Shown piece by piece: positions 1 to 14,236 of a DNA stretch of 37,500 nt. A program made the position numbers and the translations under genes. The DNA lies in contig SEYY01023335.1 of NCBI GenBank assembly GCA_009176605.1, positions 1 through 37,500 on the forward strand. Direction: 5' to 3'. Numbering within the stretch: position 1 is the first letter of the stretch; the number at the start of each line of letters is the position of its first letter. This DNA is from Armadillidium nasatum. Its lineage: Eukaryota; Arthropoda; Malacostraca; Isopoda; Armadillidiidae. The notes under the pieces were generated by a model that saw nothing but the letters and a program-made list of their open reading frames with translations, did not search any database and was not told the origin of the DNA.

Positions 1-121
1 CATTTTTCAATCAAAAACTGCATTCAGTATCACTTCTGAAATGTGGTGGTGACATGCCAAGAATATAAAATCTTTTTCAAAAAATTGTTCCTAATAAAAC
101 ACAGGTTCCTCTCAAACGACC

Positions 122-185
122 AGTATTGACATCAGTGTTGTTAAAACACATTTAGTATTGACATCAGTGTTGTCAAAACACATTT
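122..185. repeat. 32-bp perfect-length tandem duplication inside T1
   Basis: Two adjacent 32-bp units (122-153 and 154-185) both start AGTATTGACATCAGTGTTGT and differ at one base (ttaaaa against tcaaaa). They duplicate the codons of the FDNTDVNT motif that carries the presumed second catalytic Asp of T1. Confidence 0.9.
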
Positions 186-767
186 CTTCTGTTTTTTACT
201 GCCTACCATTTTTATACTTCAGAAAAAAACAGCTTTTGTCTAAGCGTATCTCTTATTATTATTAATATGAGGAACTCCCATCAACTGTTTTCTATTACTA
301 CAACTTATCAAAACTACCAATCTTACTACATTTTCTTTATTCAATCTATCTGGGAGCAATTTCCCATCCCAATGTAAGACAGCACCTTGTAAATATAAAT
401 TTTCAAACCTATTTTTAACAATTTTTCCATTAACTTTGATCTTAACTGTATTTTTTTCGAAATTTCTGTCCTCGGACTCTTTCGGTAGACTTGCAGATTG
501 CTAACTTTTGTGGATCTTGCCCTTATGCTTTCCTTATTAGCAGAAACCATACTAACCACGTTTCTATCAGAAATATTACATCTTATCTCACAATATTGTG
601 ATAATTTCTTGACTTCCTCGGCAGTACTTTTCTTCTTCTGTTGTGATATGTGCATTCCTGTATCCTGAAAGTTCCCATGATCCTTCTCTTCTATGTCCTG
701 ATTTCTATGTGCTTCTTCTTCTGAAGCACTGCTTGTGCTTAAAAATTCCATTTCTACATCTTCGTTA

Positions 768-780
768 TCTAAAAATGACA
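768..780 (-). other. Candidate 3' splice site in T1
   Basis: On the minus strand a pyrimidine-rich TTCTGTCATTTTTAG is followed by the acidic-linker coding segment starting at 768. It sits where the N-terminal coding blocks (to about 880) end in a different frame. It fits a U2-type acceptor but no convincing partner donor was found, so the call rests on consensus only. Confidence 0.35.
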
Positions 781-1387
781 GAAGGAACAAATAGAAACAC
801 ATGAGAAAAACAGTAGCTTCAGAACAACAAACATAGCTTTATCTTAGTGCAATAAAATACTGTACATCCAGATAGGTATTAACTACAACATAGAAAATAT
901 AATCTGGGTTTTGATTTTTCCAGTCTGAGAGTCTCAGCTGCTTTTCTCTGTGCTGTTCGTTCTTCTGCTCGTAGGAATTTTATATCAACTCCTCATATGT
1001 GATCAGTACGTAACTTTTGTCTCTGATGGAACAAAACCTGTTTGTCTTCTTCATTTGTGTTCTTCAGCTGGTCTTCGTGTGCAAAATCAAACAAGTCATC
1101 GAGAAATGGCTTGGCTTAAAGGCTTCCACTTTCTTACTTTGATCTTGACTTCGCAATACCATTTTTCAAATGTTTGGTACGCATGTTAGCTTTATCCCAA
1201 AAAAGTTAAACTTCCTGGATTGTGATCCTTGCGCATCTCTGGTTTCTAGTTTAACTTGAAGTTTATTGTAAAACAAACTTAGTAAAACTTGACCTTTGGA
1301 TGACAACCCTTTCTGCCAGTAAAATGATGGGTTATATATCCCAATTAGATATATCTTGTCTTTCAGCTTCGAACTTACACCACTAAT

Positions 1388-1969
1388 TTGAGTGTTCGTG
1401 GGGCTGGGCGTGGACGGGGGCTTTCTATTACCTTTGCTAACGTTCGTGGCCTTCGTTCTAACCTCGCGTCTGTTGAACACTACCTCACTACCTCTTTTCC
1501 TAACCTTTTACTTCTGTCTGAGAAAAAGCTGGACAGGGATTCTTTCTCTAGCAATCTTAATGTCTCTAACTACAACTTTTTTCACAATTTCCGTCTAAAT
1601 GGTGGAGTCTGTGCCTATATTAACATTAACACTCCTGTGACACGTCTCGTGAATCTAGAATCTCCTAATTTCGATGTTTTATGGCTTAAAATCTGTCTTC
1701 CTACTACTACAATTATCTTGTGCTTCTGCTACTGCTCCCCTAATGGAACAGATTTTCCAATCTTTTTTCAATATCTTACTACTACTCACGAGACTGTCAC
1801 TTCTTCTCATCCAAATGCTGAGGTCCTCTATTTAGGGGATTTCAGCGTACACCACACTGAGTGGTTGGGTTCCTCTCATACTGATACAGGTGGGAGGGAG
1901 GCCAATTCATTCAGCATTCTTAACGATACAGGTGGGGAGGAGGGTAAAATTTTTTCGTATAAGAAATAG
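1388..1969 (+). pseudogene. A1 endonuclease domain (APE-like), partial
   Basis: The 193-residue open frame carries the exonuclease-endonuclease-phosphatase motifs used to nick target DNA during target-primed reverse transcription. These include NVRGLRSN near the start; LLLLSEKKLD, where the catalytic Glu normally lies in LSET; and GDFSVHHTEWLGS near residue 150, the GDFN-x-HH-x-W motif with Asn changed to Ser. The frame ends shortly after SFSILND, so the SDH-containing C-terminal third is missing. The GDFN Asn loss and truncation argue that it is inactive. Confidence 0.8.
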
Positions 1970-2077
1970 TCAATTTAAGACAAATATATACCAAATCATC
2001 CAAACCAATTCTTGAATTAAACTCACTTGTATGCTTCACCCTACTTCTAGTTATAAAATTTACCATTTTCCCTCCTA

Positions 2078-4288
2078 TTGGTTAACTCTAACCATAATCT
2101 TATAGCTCTTAGTTATAATGCTTTCTCTCCAACAGCTCCACCATGCCCTAAACGTACTTTCTGGCACTTTAATCGGGCTAATTGGGGGGCAATGCGCCGC
2201 TTCTTTGCTAACTATCATTGGAGTGAATCTTGCTTTGTCTCGGGGGACGCTTCTGTCTCTGCTGAAAAGGTAGGGGCAGTAATCCTTGAAGGGATGGGCA
2301 GATTCATTCCATCTTCAACTAAATCTTTTTCTCCTCAAAATCCATGGTTCGATGGCAATTGTTCTCTTGCCCTCCGGGAGAGAGACAATGCTTATCGTGA
2401 ATGGAAAAACTCTCCTTCTCCTATCACTCTTGCTAATTTTCATTCAGCCCGGAATCGATTCAGGGATGTTCTTCGACGGACTAAGCGTACTTTCATTAAA
2501 AGGAAGTGCGCTGACCTCCATGGCTCTCCTACTGATAAAACTTTCTGGCCTCTTGTCAAAAATATCTCTAACAACTTCTGTAAATCTGCCTTTCCTCCTC
2601 TTATTCGCTCTGATGGTTCTGTAGCTAATACTCCTTCTGAAAAGGCTAATCTCTTCGGCCTCCTTTTTTCATCTAATTCCACCCTGCTCGATTCTGGCAT
2701 CCCTCCTCCTACTCCTTCTCCTCTCAGGTGTCCCATGCCTCTACCTATAATTACTCATGATCGAGTGCATGGGATCCTGAAATCTATGAACGTTAGGAAG
2801 GCCAGTGGCCCGGATGGCATTCCCCCTCGTGTTCTGAGGGAGTGTACTTCCGAGCTGGCCCCTGTCCTCGTTCAGCTCTACTCTCTATGCCTTAATACTA
2901 ATACTTTTCCTCTATGCTGGAAGCGTGCGTTAGTTCAGCCGATCCCGAAATAAAATAGCCGTTCTGACCCTTCTAACTATCGACCTATAGCTCTCACCTT
3001 GTGTTCTATCTAAAATTTTTGAAACTCTCCTCAACTCTCATTTCCTGGATCATTTGGAGTCTCATTCTCTTCTCTCTGATCACCAGTATGGCTTTCGTCG
3101 CTCGAGGTCAACTGGTGACATACTTTCCTATCTTACTGATCTATGGTCTTCTGCCCTTAGGGACTTCGGGGAGTCTTGTGTGGTGGCGCTTGACATATCC
3201 AAGGCTTTCGACCGGGTATGGCATGCATCACTACTCTCTAAGCTCCCTTCCTTTGGGTTTCCTCCTTCTCTTTGCTTACTCTTGTCTAGTTTTCTCTCAG
3301 ATCGTTCCATTTCGGCAGTTGTAGATGGAGCGACCTCTTCCTCCTTTTCTGTCAACTGTGGTGTTCCTCAGGGTTCTGTTTTATCTCCAACCTTATTCTT
3401 ACTTTTCATTAACGATCTTCTCCACTGCAATTCTAACTCTGTTCACTCTTATGCTGATGATTCAACTCTACATTCTTCTACTCATTTCAAATCTGCTCCC
3501 TCTTTTGCTTCTAGACTTGCTTCTCGTCTTCAACTTTCCGATTCTATTCTTGCCGATCTGGATGGAATTTCCCGGTGGGGACATAGCAACCTTGTGAAAT
3601 TGAACTCTTTAAAAACTCAACTTCTTCACATCTCCCTCTCAAAAACACCTCCTAACTTTCCTATCCTCTTCGATGGCTCTCCCGTCTCACCTGTAAATAA
3701 CATTAACATTCTTGGTCTAAACATAAACAACAAACCCTCTTTAAACCACATATCACAATGGTTGCTAAAGCTGCCTCTAAAAAGCTGGGAGTTCTGTTCA
3801 GGTTGCTAGAGTTTTTTTCTTCTGAGCAGTTACTCCAGATATATAAGGGTCTTATTCGCCCTTGTTTGGAGGTCTGTTCTCACATTTGGGGGGGCTCTGG
3901 CTCCTCCTCTCTTCTGGATAGGGTTGAGTCAAAAGCTATGAGATTAATAAACTGTCCCCTACTTTCAAACTCTCTTGACCCTCTGTCTCTGCGACGTGAC
4001 GTTGGCGCGCTATCTCTTTTCTACAGGTACTACAATGGCAGGTGCTCGAGGGAATTGGCCTCTCGCATTCCTCCACCATTGCGTCGTCCTCGTTGCACGA
4101 GGGGTGCCCTGCTTTCGCACCAATTTTGTGTGGACGTAGGGAATCCCAGGCTAGCCCGTTGTGGTACCTCCTTCTTTCCAGCCACCTCTATTCTGTGGAA
4201 TTCTCTACCATCTTCCGTTTTTCCAACTGTATTTAATCTTTCACTCTTCAAGTCTTCCGTCTGCACCCACCTGAGGGCTGTGCGTTAG
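2078..4288 (+). pseudogene. A1 reverse transcriptase and C-terminal domain, broken in three places
   Basis: This encodes the element's RNA-dependent DNA polymerase. Visible motifs are: KASGPDGIPP (fingers, near 2800-2830); ALVQPIPK, ending at a TAA at 2951 where A3 reads on as KKGNRSDPSNYRP; HQYGFRRSRSTGD (about 3080-3120); ALDISKAFDRVWH (motif A, about 3185-3220); [13 protein letters not shown] (motif B, about 3360-3400); and SYADDST (motif C, about 3450), with both catalytic Asp residues intact. The frame shifts near 3750 and resumes as KAASKKLGVLFRL at 3760 through the C-terminal conserved block LWNSLPSSVF to the stop at 4288. No RNase H domain was seen. Confidence 0.85.
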
Positions 4289-4365
4289 GTGTGTGTGTTT
4301 GTGTGAGTTTGTCCTTGTGTGTGTGCCCCCTCCTTGAAAAGGGCTCTGCCCGTGAGTAATGGCGT

Positions 4366-4370
<5 letters not shown>

Positions 4371-4403
<33 letters not shown>
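4371..4403 (+). repeat. Poly-A tail of A1
   Basis: A 33-nt pure A run follows a 3'UTR containing CCTTGAAAAGGGCTCTGCCC. A3 has the same element end (CCTTGAATAGGGCTTTGCCC on its sense strand) before its own poly-A, which confirms that this is the element's true 3' terminus. Confidence 0.93.
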
Positions 4404-4405
<2 letters not shown>

Positions 4406-4445
4406 TGTAGAAGAAGCAGAAGGTTAAAAATCCATTTTATTAGGC
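4404..4445 (-). pseudogene. T1 transposase N-terminal codons beyond inserted A1
   Basis: Read on the minus strand, this begins ATGGATTTTTAACCTTCTGC and continues into a Ser/Thr-codon run that resembles the start of T2 (14887, MASTSST). The A1 element lies between these codons and the rest of T1 at 1387, apparently with loss of about 20 codons. The match is short, so confidence is modest. I could not find a T1 terminal inverted repeat in 4446-5140, where the T2 layout predicts one. Confidence 0.38.
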
Positions 4446-5590
<1,145 letters not shown>

Positions 5591-6000
5591 AATATCGACC
5601 TATTAATAAAAAAAAATAAAGAAAAAATAAAAAAATAAAAAAAAGCAAAAAATTAAAAAAAAATAAAAAAAAATAAAAAAAATAAAAAAAAAACATTAAA
5701 AAAAAGCATTCAAAACACTGAAAACACTAACATAAATCACAAAAGCACCAAATTCGTTCACACAATCACATACACACACGTACACACACTCACACTCACA
5801 CACCCACATATAGACACATACACACACGAATGCATATACAAAAAAAAAACATTCCAAACATGCAAAACACTGAAAACCCTAACACAAGTCACAAAAGCAT
5901 CAAATTCAGACAGACATAAACACACACACAAGCATACACGTAAGCACATGCACACATTTACCCACGCGTGCGCACACTCACACATACATCAAACATATCC
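5591..6000. repeat. A-rich then CA-rich simple sequence
   Basis: An (A)nT-rich stretch (about 5600-5720) is followed by CA-rich DNA with CACACA runs (5760-5990). The Cys/Val frames on the minus strand here are composition artefacts. Two diverged units of the following minisatellite (accaaattc near 5748, catcaaattc near 5899) are visible. Confidence 0.75.
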
Positions 6001-6812
6001 CCACAAAATGCAAAACACATAGCCCCATAAGCACAAAAAGGTAAACTCATTCACAAAAACACAAAATCACTTATCTCCAGTATTACAGTGCACAAAACAC
6101 CATAACCCAAATACATAAACACAGTGCTCATTTAAATCCATCATCCCAAGTCACAAATGCACCAAATTGAAAGACAATTCAAATAAAACACTTATCTCCA
6201 TTACCACAAACAATAGAAACAACAAATTTCAAGCACAAAACAAAAAAGTTCCCCTGCTTTCATTATCATATGCCACAAATACACCAAACTCAAGCACACA
6301 AAACACAAAATTGACTTATCTCCATAGCCGCAAGTCACAAAAACATCATTCTCATGCACGTTAACAACATAACTCACTTAACTCCATCATCACAAATCAC
6401 AAAAACACCAAATTCAAAGACACAAAACATAAAAAGTACAACACCAGCGCCACAAACCACAAAAACATCAAGCTAAATCAATCGAAATGCACAATTTCAT
6501 TATTAATTTCATCATCACAGTTCAAAATTAACCAAAACTAAGCATACAAATCACAAAAATACCTAAATTCATCACCACAAGTCATAAAAACACTAAATTC
6601 AAAGAACAAAGGACAAAACAATATATATAAAAAGAAAAGAAGCAACTTCAACATCCCGAGCCTTAATACACTAAACTAAAACACAAAACACAAAATTCAC
6701 TTTAATTCAACAGCACAAACCACAATAACACTAAGCTCAAGCTCATAAATAACAAAAAGAGTTTAACTCCAACACTATAAACAACAAAAATACCAGACTT
6801 AAGCACTTAAAA
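6001..6812. repeat. Degenerate ~61-bp A/C-rich minisatellite
   Basis: The unit resembles CAAGTCACAAAAACACCAAA then TTCAAGCACACAAAACACAA and then a CACTTATCTCCATCA-like segment. The landmark accaaattc/actaaactc recurs near 6163, 6222, 6284, 6344, 6408, 6467, 6531, 6592, 6669, 6730 and 6790, giving spacings of 59-64 bp with one of 77. Units are well diverged. The array stops where element B1 begins. Confidence 0.8.
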
Positions 6813-6866
6813 CACAGCTGGTGAACTCGCCTTCCAATTTCTTTCCAAAACAACCTTGAGCAGTTT

Positions 6867-7595
6867 GTGCATCTCCCTACCCGTATGCCCGATTGCCTTG
6901 GTGATGAACCCAACATAGTTGATGTTTTCCTAACTTCTTATCCTTCTCCTTACACTGTTAAACTCTTTCCTCCTCTGGGTTCATCCGATCACCTTCTTAT
7001 CTCTGTATCTTGTCCTGTATCTTTAAGTCTTCCGCAAGAGCGGCCCCCGCCTTCGGCGAGGAGACGTTTCTGGCATTTCGGTGTCACTAACTGGTCTGAC
7101 TTGCGGTTGTACTTCTCAGATTTTCCATGGAATGATTACTGTTTCCGTGGGAGGGGTCCCTCTGAGTGTGCAGAGCGCATAACCGATGTGATTCTCTCTG
7201 ACATGGTGGCGTACATTCCATATTCTTTCCTTTCTACTAAACCTAACAAACCTTGGTTTAACTCTGCTTGTTCTCTTGCTATCCGCCACAGCGATGCTGC
7301 CTTCAGGGATTACCGTCGTCTTCAAACTCCTGAAACTCATGCAACTTATATTTCATCCCAAAATCGTGCAAAATCTATTCTCCGCAATACTAAAAACTCC
7401 TTTCTCCGCTTAAAATGCAACAATCTTTCTGGTTCTACTTCCTCACGACCTTTCTGGCATTTTGCGAAAAATTTCAACTCTAACTTTGCTTCTTCCTCTT
7501 TCCCTCCTCTAGTATCTTCTGACGGTACAACTGCCGTTTTGCCTTTCTCTAAAGTTGAACTCTTCGCTCAAACTTTTGCTTCTAATTCAACCTAA
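6867..7595 (+). pseudogene. B1 endonuclease end and linker region
   Basis: The 242-residue open frame begins at a chance Met within the endonuclease domain. LGSSDHLLISVSCPVSL near residue 40 contains the terminal SDH catalytic triad of APE endonucleases. The remainder is the inter-domain linker typical of these elements (RRRFWHFGVTNWSDL, NKPWFNSACSLAI, SRPFWHFAKNFNSNFASS), which has clear counterparts in A1 and B2. It ends at a TAA after FASNST; the RT continues in the next segment. Confidence 0.8.
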
Positions 7596-7640
7596 GACAA
7601 TTCCGGAGCTGTTCCTTCTTCAAGTCCCTCCAACTCATTT

Positions 7641-7952
7641 ATGCTTAAAATTATAATTTCTTCTAAAGACGTCACTTCTGCTCTCTTTGAGCTTAAAACT
7701 AAGAAGGCGTACGGTCCTAATGGTATCTCTCCTGTGGTTCTCAAAACTTGTGCTTCCAAGCTTGCACCCTGCCTTGGTAAACTTTTTCGTCTATGTCTTT
7801 CTACTTCAACCTTACCTTCTTGCTGGAAACGAACGCTCGTTCAGCCTGTGCCAAAGAAGGGGGACCCCTGTAAGCCCTCTTACTGTAGTCCCATTTCTTT
7901 AGCCTCCGTTCTTTCTAAAGTTTTCGAATCTATCCGTAACAGGAAGATTTAG
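7641..7952 (+). pseudogene. B1 reverse transcriptase N-terminal fragment
   Basis: The 103-residue frame covers the RT fingers ([50 protein letters not shown]) and ends at a stop at 7950. Related codons ([11 protein letters not shown]) follow in another frame up to 8010. The catalytic YADD is not present because the element is cut at 8030. Confidence 0.8.
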
Positions 7953-8027
7953 AAACATCTCAATTCTTCTAATCTTATCTCTGATCGCCAGTTTGGCTTT
8001 CGAAAAGAAGCGCTCTACTGGTGATCT

Positions 8028-9056
<1,029 letters not shown>

Positions 9057-9613
9057 AAACAAAATTACAAAAATTAAAAGTGATGAAAATAAAAAATAAA
9101 TATAAAACAAAAATAAAAAAAAAAAAAAAACCAAAATTCATGAGGACATTTCCACAGTAAAAACTAAAATTCCAGAAAAATAACAGAAAGGAAATACAAT
9201 TGGTTGGTTGATGAAAAAACATAAAAAAATAACCTATATAAAATATGACAGAAATTAAAAATGAAAGACAAGACCGATAACAAAAAAATAAAATACACAA
9301 TTCAACATTACAAAATTAAAAAATTAAAAGAAAAATTAAAAAAAAAGTTTTTTAAAAAAAAATAATAAAAAATATAAAAGTAGAGATAACGACAATAACA
9401 TCATAATAATGACAAAAACAAAAAATTAAAGAATTAAAAATAATTAATTGCAAAATTAAAGAATTAACAATTAAAAAATTCAAACAAGTAAAAAATAAAA
9501 ATAAATAAAAGTTGGGATAATGACAATAATAACATAATAATGACAAAAATTCAAAAGGAAAAATAGTACAAACGGTATAAATAAAAGATTACAGATAAAA
9601 CAAAAGTAAAAAT
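9057..9613. repeat. A-rich low-complexity DNA with an internal duplication
   Basis: AAATT- and AAAAT-rich sequence. A ~50-bp segment near 9376-9420 (GACAATAACATCATAATAAT) is repeated near 9508-9552 (GACAATAATAACATAATAAT) about 132 bp downstream. The open frames are compositional. Confidence 0.7.
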
Positions 9614-9875
9614 ATGAATAATAAGTAATAATAATAATAATAATAACAATAACGAGAAATAATAAAATGAAATAAAGATCATAAATGAATGTATATAATA
9701 ATAATAAAAATAATAACAATAATAATAATAGTAATAATAATAATAATAATTATAATAATAAAAAAAAATAACAATATCAATAACAATAATAATAACAATA
9801 ATAATAATAACAATAATAACAATAACAATAACAATAACTAACAATAACAATAGTAATAATAATAATAATAATAAC

Positions 9876-9971
<96 letters not shown>

Positions 9972-9975
9972 TAAT
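9614..9975. repeat. (AAT)n/(AAC) trinucleotide microsatellite
   Basis: AAT repeats with scattered AAC, GAT and AG interruptions, becoming nearly pure from about 9860 to 9965. The poly-Leu/poly-Ile/poly-Tyr frames on the minus strand are its translations. Confidence 0.95.
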
Positions 9976-10274
9976 GCCAAAAATAATGACAGAATAAAAT
10001 AAAGTAAAATAAAGTTAAAATAACAACAAAACAACCGCAATACTGATGATATAAATTTAAAGATTGTTTTAAAAAAATTTGTTCTGAAAAAAAAAATTTC
10101 ACCTCACAACTGCTTCCTCAGGAATAAATATCAAAAATATGTCATAAATTTTACGATTTACCCTCCTGTTGAGTTTCTGAAAGTTGGTCTAGTTTTGTTA
10201 ATTATGCGATAAAAAATTGAATCATATATTTTTTTCAGAAAAAACACACATTCACAATTTTTGTTACAACATTT
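9976..10274. other. Unassigned AT-rich spacer
   Basis: No gene or repeat family was recognised between the trinucleotide array and the next (TA)n tract. Confidence 0.7.
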
Positions 10275-10283
10275 TATATATAT

Positions 10284-10375
<92 letters not shown>
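10275..10375. repeat. (TA)n microsatellite 4
   Basis: About 100 bp with one phase slip near 10293. Confidence 0.97.
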
Positions 10376-10376
<1 letters not shown>

Positions 10377-10443
10377 CGAAGTAGGCCAAACTTTCAGGAA
10401 CTTTAGAAGAGATTATTGAATACTTTTTCGAATTTTTTCTCTG

Positions 10444-12116
<1,673 letters not shown>

Positions 12117-12153
<37 letters not shown>
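12117..12153. repeat. Poly-T tract
   Basis: A 37-nt T run (poly-A on the minus strand). It could be the tail of a minus-strand retroposed sequence starting near 12154, but no recognised element adjoins it. Confidence 0.9.
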
Positions 12154-12154
<1 letters not shown>

Positions 12155-12999
12155 ATGGGAGCAGTACTTGTTTTTCAAGAATTTTTTTTCATCACTTGTA
12201 AGTCTTTACTGTTTACATTGTAACGTATAAAGCTCGATTTTGATAATTTGCAAACTCTCCAATTACAGTTTTTGTCTTTATTTTTCTAGCTTTGGGTCGG
12301 TCTACACATTAAGTATATCATCAGGCGTGGGGTTCCAAAATCTCAAACGTACCATACTTATAAATATATTAATGTATTAATATATAGCTTTTTTTGTAAA
12401 ATAAGAAAAGCTTTTTAAACTAAGTCTGGTTTTTCAGTATTTAAATATTTTTTCACAATTTAAAAATACATATTTTGCATAACGGTAAATTTTAAACCTC
12501 TAAGTACAATAAAAGTAAGTTCAATATTCTGTAAATCTTTATTTTGTATAATTCTTGTTACTATAAAGATAATTGCAATGAAATTAGTAGAGGCCTGTGA
12601 TTCTGAATATAAAGATCCTTTCATTGCTACTGAATTAGAGAAAATTGTGAAAGCTGAGAAAAGTAGATTCATTGTATTTTCACCTGAAGGTCAAAAAATG
12701 AAGATTATGTATAATTCATTTAATAAATTATTGGGTATGAAGAAAAAGATCATTATTTTGCTATAACAGAAATTAAATTAAAGCTATGTTTTAAAAATAC
12801 CAAGAAAATGTGTGAATATAGGAACGGAATTTGCACTTTCATAAGCTAGATTGCTATCATTATGAATGTTAAAAATGCTAAGATTACTAATGCAGAGGAT
12901 CAGCATTTCATATCGGTTATTTCCTTTAATGTAAAAATTATTACCGTGAATTTTATAAAAACTACAGTCTTAAAAAAAACGCCACTTGTAAGAAAATTA
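12154..12999. other. AT-rich sequence, possible far N-terminal Polinton polymerase DNA
   Basis: A 62-codon plus-strand frame at 12578-12766 (starting MKLVEACDSEYKDPF) has plausible amino-acid use and lies just upstream and in the same direction as the polymerase relic. It shows no motif I can name. The rest is unassigned. Confidence 0.35.
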
Positions 13000-14236
13000 A
13001 GTTTGTAATTTAAATCTGTCAACAATAAAGATGGATCGCAAAGAATAATTTCAGCATGACTGTACCAAAGCATTTTGTAAAATATGTAGTACTTCTTAGG
13101 AAACTAAAGAAGATGATACCATATTTGCTGCATGAAGAAAGAGAATAAAAAAGGTAATGTTCCTGAAATATTCATATGCTTTTAAGATATTGGTAAAAGT
13201 ACTAATAATAAGAGGCATAGAATTTCTGAGATGATTAAATACTTACTGGGTTGTCTGATGATATGTAATATTTGTAAGGATAAAGATGGAATATGGTCCT
13301 AGAACAAGAGGGTTTAAACTAGAAACTGATCGACAAGTATCTATCGATAAGTTTGTAGATAAATTAGTTTTTAAATTAACTTTTCCAGTAACAGACCTAA
13401 GTCGTAAGTAGTTGTTACTGCTCATAATGGATGGAAATTTGATCATCAATACGTTTTTGTTGCTTTATTAACTCACTCTAGATCGATTGATATCAGTAGA
13501 AATCCTAAAAAGAGAGGAAACATGATCAAATCTTTGGAGTTGAATGGTAATATCGTTAATAGAGATGCGTTATTGTTCACCCATGTGCTCTGAAGCACGT
13601 ACATAAATTTATTAATTTTATAGATGAAGGTGTTTCAAAAAGATTGTTTCCGTACACATTTTTAAATGAAAATCAGCTTACTTACAAAGGGTCGATACCT
13701 TATAGATATTTCTTTGAAACTAAAAAAAATGTCACATTATGAAATATGTTATCTTGAGGAATATTACACCAACTTTAAGAAAATTGAAAAAAAAATTTTT
13801 TGAAAAGTGTAAGAAGTACTGTATCAAAATGTAAATTTACTAAGGCGTTGCCTTGAAAAATGTAGAGTCTAGCTGATTGTTCAACGATTGCTCCTCTATG
13901 CTTTACAACTTATAAGAACATTTTAATTAACACCTGAAAAGAAAGTAACTCTTCTAAGTAGAGAGAAATATAAACTTTTTAATTTTGAAGCTATTAAGTG
14001 GAAAATATATCAGGAAAAAATCAATAACATAAGTATATGTCATGTTCGCAATTGTGGAAATTGTTTAAAATTAAAAATAGTTGGATATATCCTGACGGAT
14101 TTGGCTATGTCATTGGCGTAAAAATAGATTTTTGTATCACGGATGTGCATGGCACAGTCATAAAAGTTGCGATAACGGTAAAGGTACACTTTATTGAATT
14201 TCTTCTGATGATAGGTGTTTTTAGACATCTTAACGT
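13000..14236 (+). pseudogene. Maverick/Polinton-type protein-primed DNA polymerase B relic, exonuclease half
   Basis: This is a heavily frameshifted and stop-ridden N-terminal part of a family B DNA polymerase, the replicative enzyme of Maverick/Polinton elements and related dsDNA viruses. In order it shows: a Cys/His cluster, HDCTKAFCKIC (about 13055-13090); an exonuclease-I-like block where Asp remains but the paired Glu reads Gly (about 13165-13200); the exonuclease-II motif VTAHNGWKFDHQYV (13411-13460), with Asn and Asp intact; KGSIPYRYF near 13690; an exonuclease-III-like KYCIK followed in another frame by NVNLLRRC (about 13805-13850), its Asp lost; SICHVRNCGN (about 14030-14065); and LYHGCAWHSHKSCDNG (14132-14180), matching the Polinton HGC-x-WHG block. 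The order and spacing fit the family. It is cut by transposon T2. Other B-family hosts are less likely because of the HGC-x-WH block. Confidence 0.7.

Larger units (their letters stand above)
1..1387 (-). pseudogene. DDE-like transposase relic, copy T1 (main part, cut by window edge)
   Basis: This is a decayed transposase reading toward position 1 on the minus strand, spread over several frames. Landmarks in protein order are: GQVLLSLFYN near 1310-1260; LFWDKA near 1200-1175; FLDDLFDFAHEDQ near 1105-1060; EEDKQVLFHQRQK near 1060-1020; an acidic Ser/Glu-rich linker (768-600); ISDRNVV near 560; LHWDGKLLPD (about 385-348); a block ending LMGVPHI near 280; an FDNTDVNT block repeated at 185-122; and LACHHHISEVILNAVFD (65-1). 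The same order, minus the linker, occurs in copy T2 at 14.9-16.8 kb, so the family is supported inside this window. The HWDGK Asp, the FDNT Asp and a C-x2-H motif right after it fit an RNase H-fold DDE/D transposase with the C(2)H motif known from hAT-, P- and Kolobok-like enzymes (family knowledge; superfamily not assigned). I remember similar uncharacterised proteins in insects and crustaceans. In-frame stops and frameshifts make it non-functional as read. Confidence 0.72.
1388..4403 (+). mobile_element. Family-A non-LTR retrotransposon A1 (5'-truncated, poly-A tailed)
   Basis: This is an APE endonuclease plus reverse transcriptase element of Jockey-like organisation (clade not determined). 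It begins inside the endonuclease, with NVRGLRSN at about 1455-1480, and has no ORF1. An endonuclease segment (1388-1965), a linker and RT-start segment (2078-2953), the RT core (3054-3800) and the C-terminal domain (3758-4288) follow in order. A short GT-rich 3'UTR and a 33-nt poly-A (4371-4403) complete it. Breaks are: loss of the endonuclease 3' third near 1965-2078, a stop at 2951, a frameshift near 3000 and another near 3750. The insertion lies in T1, but no target-site duplication is visible between the 1387 flank and the 4404 flank. Its C-terminal protein and 3'UTR match A3 at the far end of the window. Confidence 0.88.

Noticed and set aside
341..802. Minus-strand acidic frame as a host gene exon
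   Set aside because: Its neighbours on the same strand (HWDGK block, FDNT block, DDLFD block) and the parallel with T2 show that it is the linker of the T1 transposase.
6001..6812. CRISPR-like array
   Set aside because: The period is regular, but units are diverged throughout with no constant repeat and unique spacers, and the setting is eukaryotic.
9551..10102. Minus-strand frames rich in Leu, Ile, Tyr or Phe (also 9055-9300, 9352-9719)
   Set aside because: These are products of the (AAT)n and A-rich arrays, with no transmembrane or signal organisation beyond composition.
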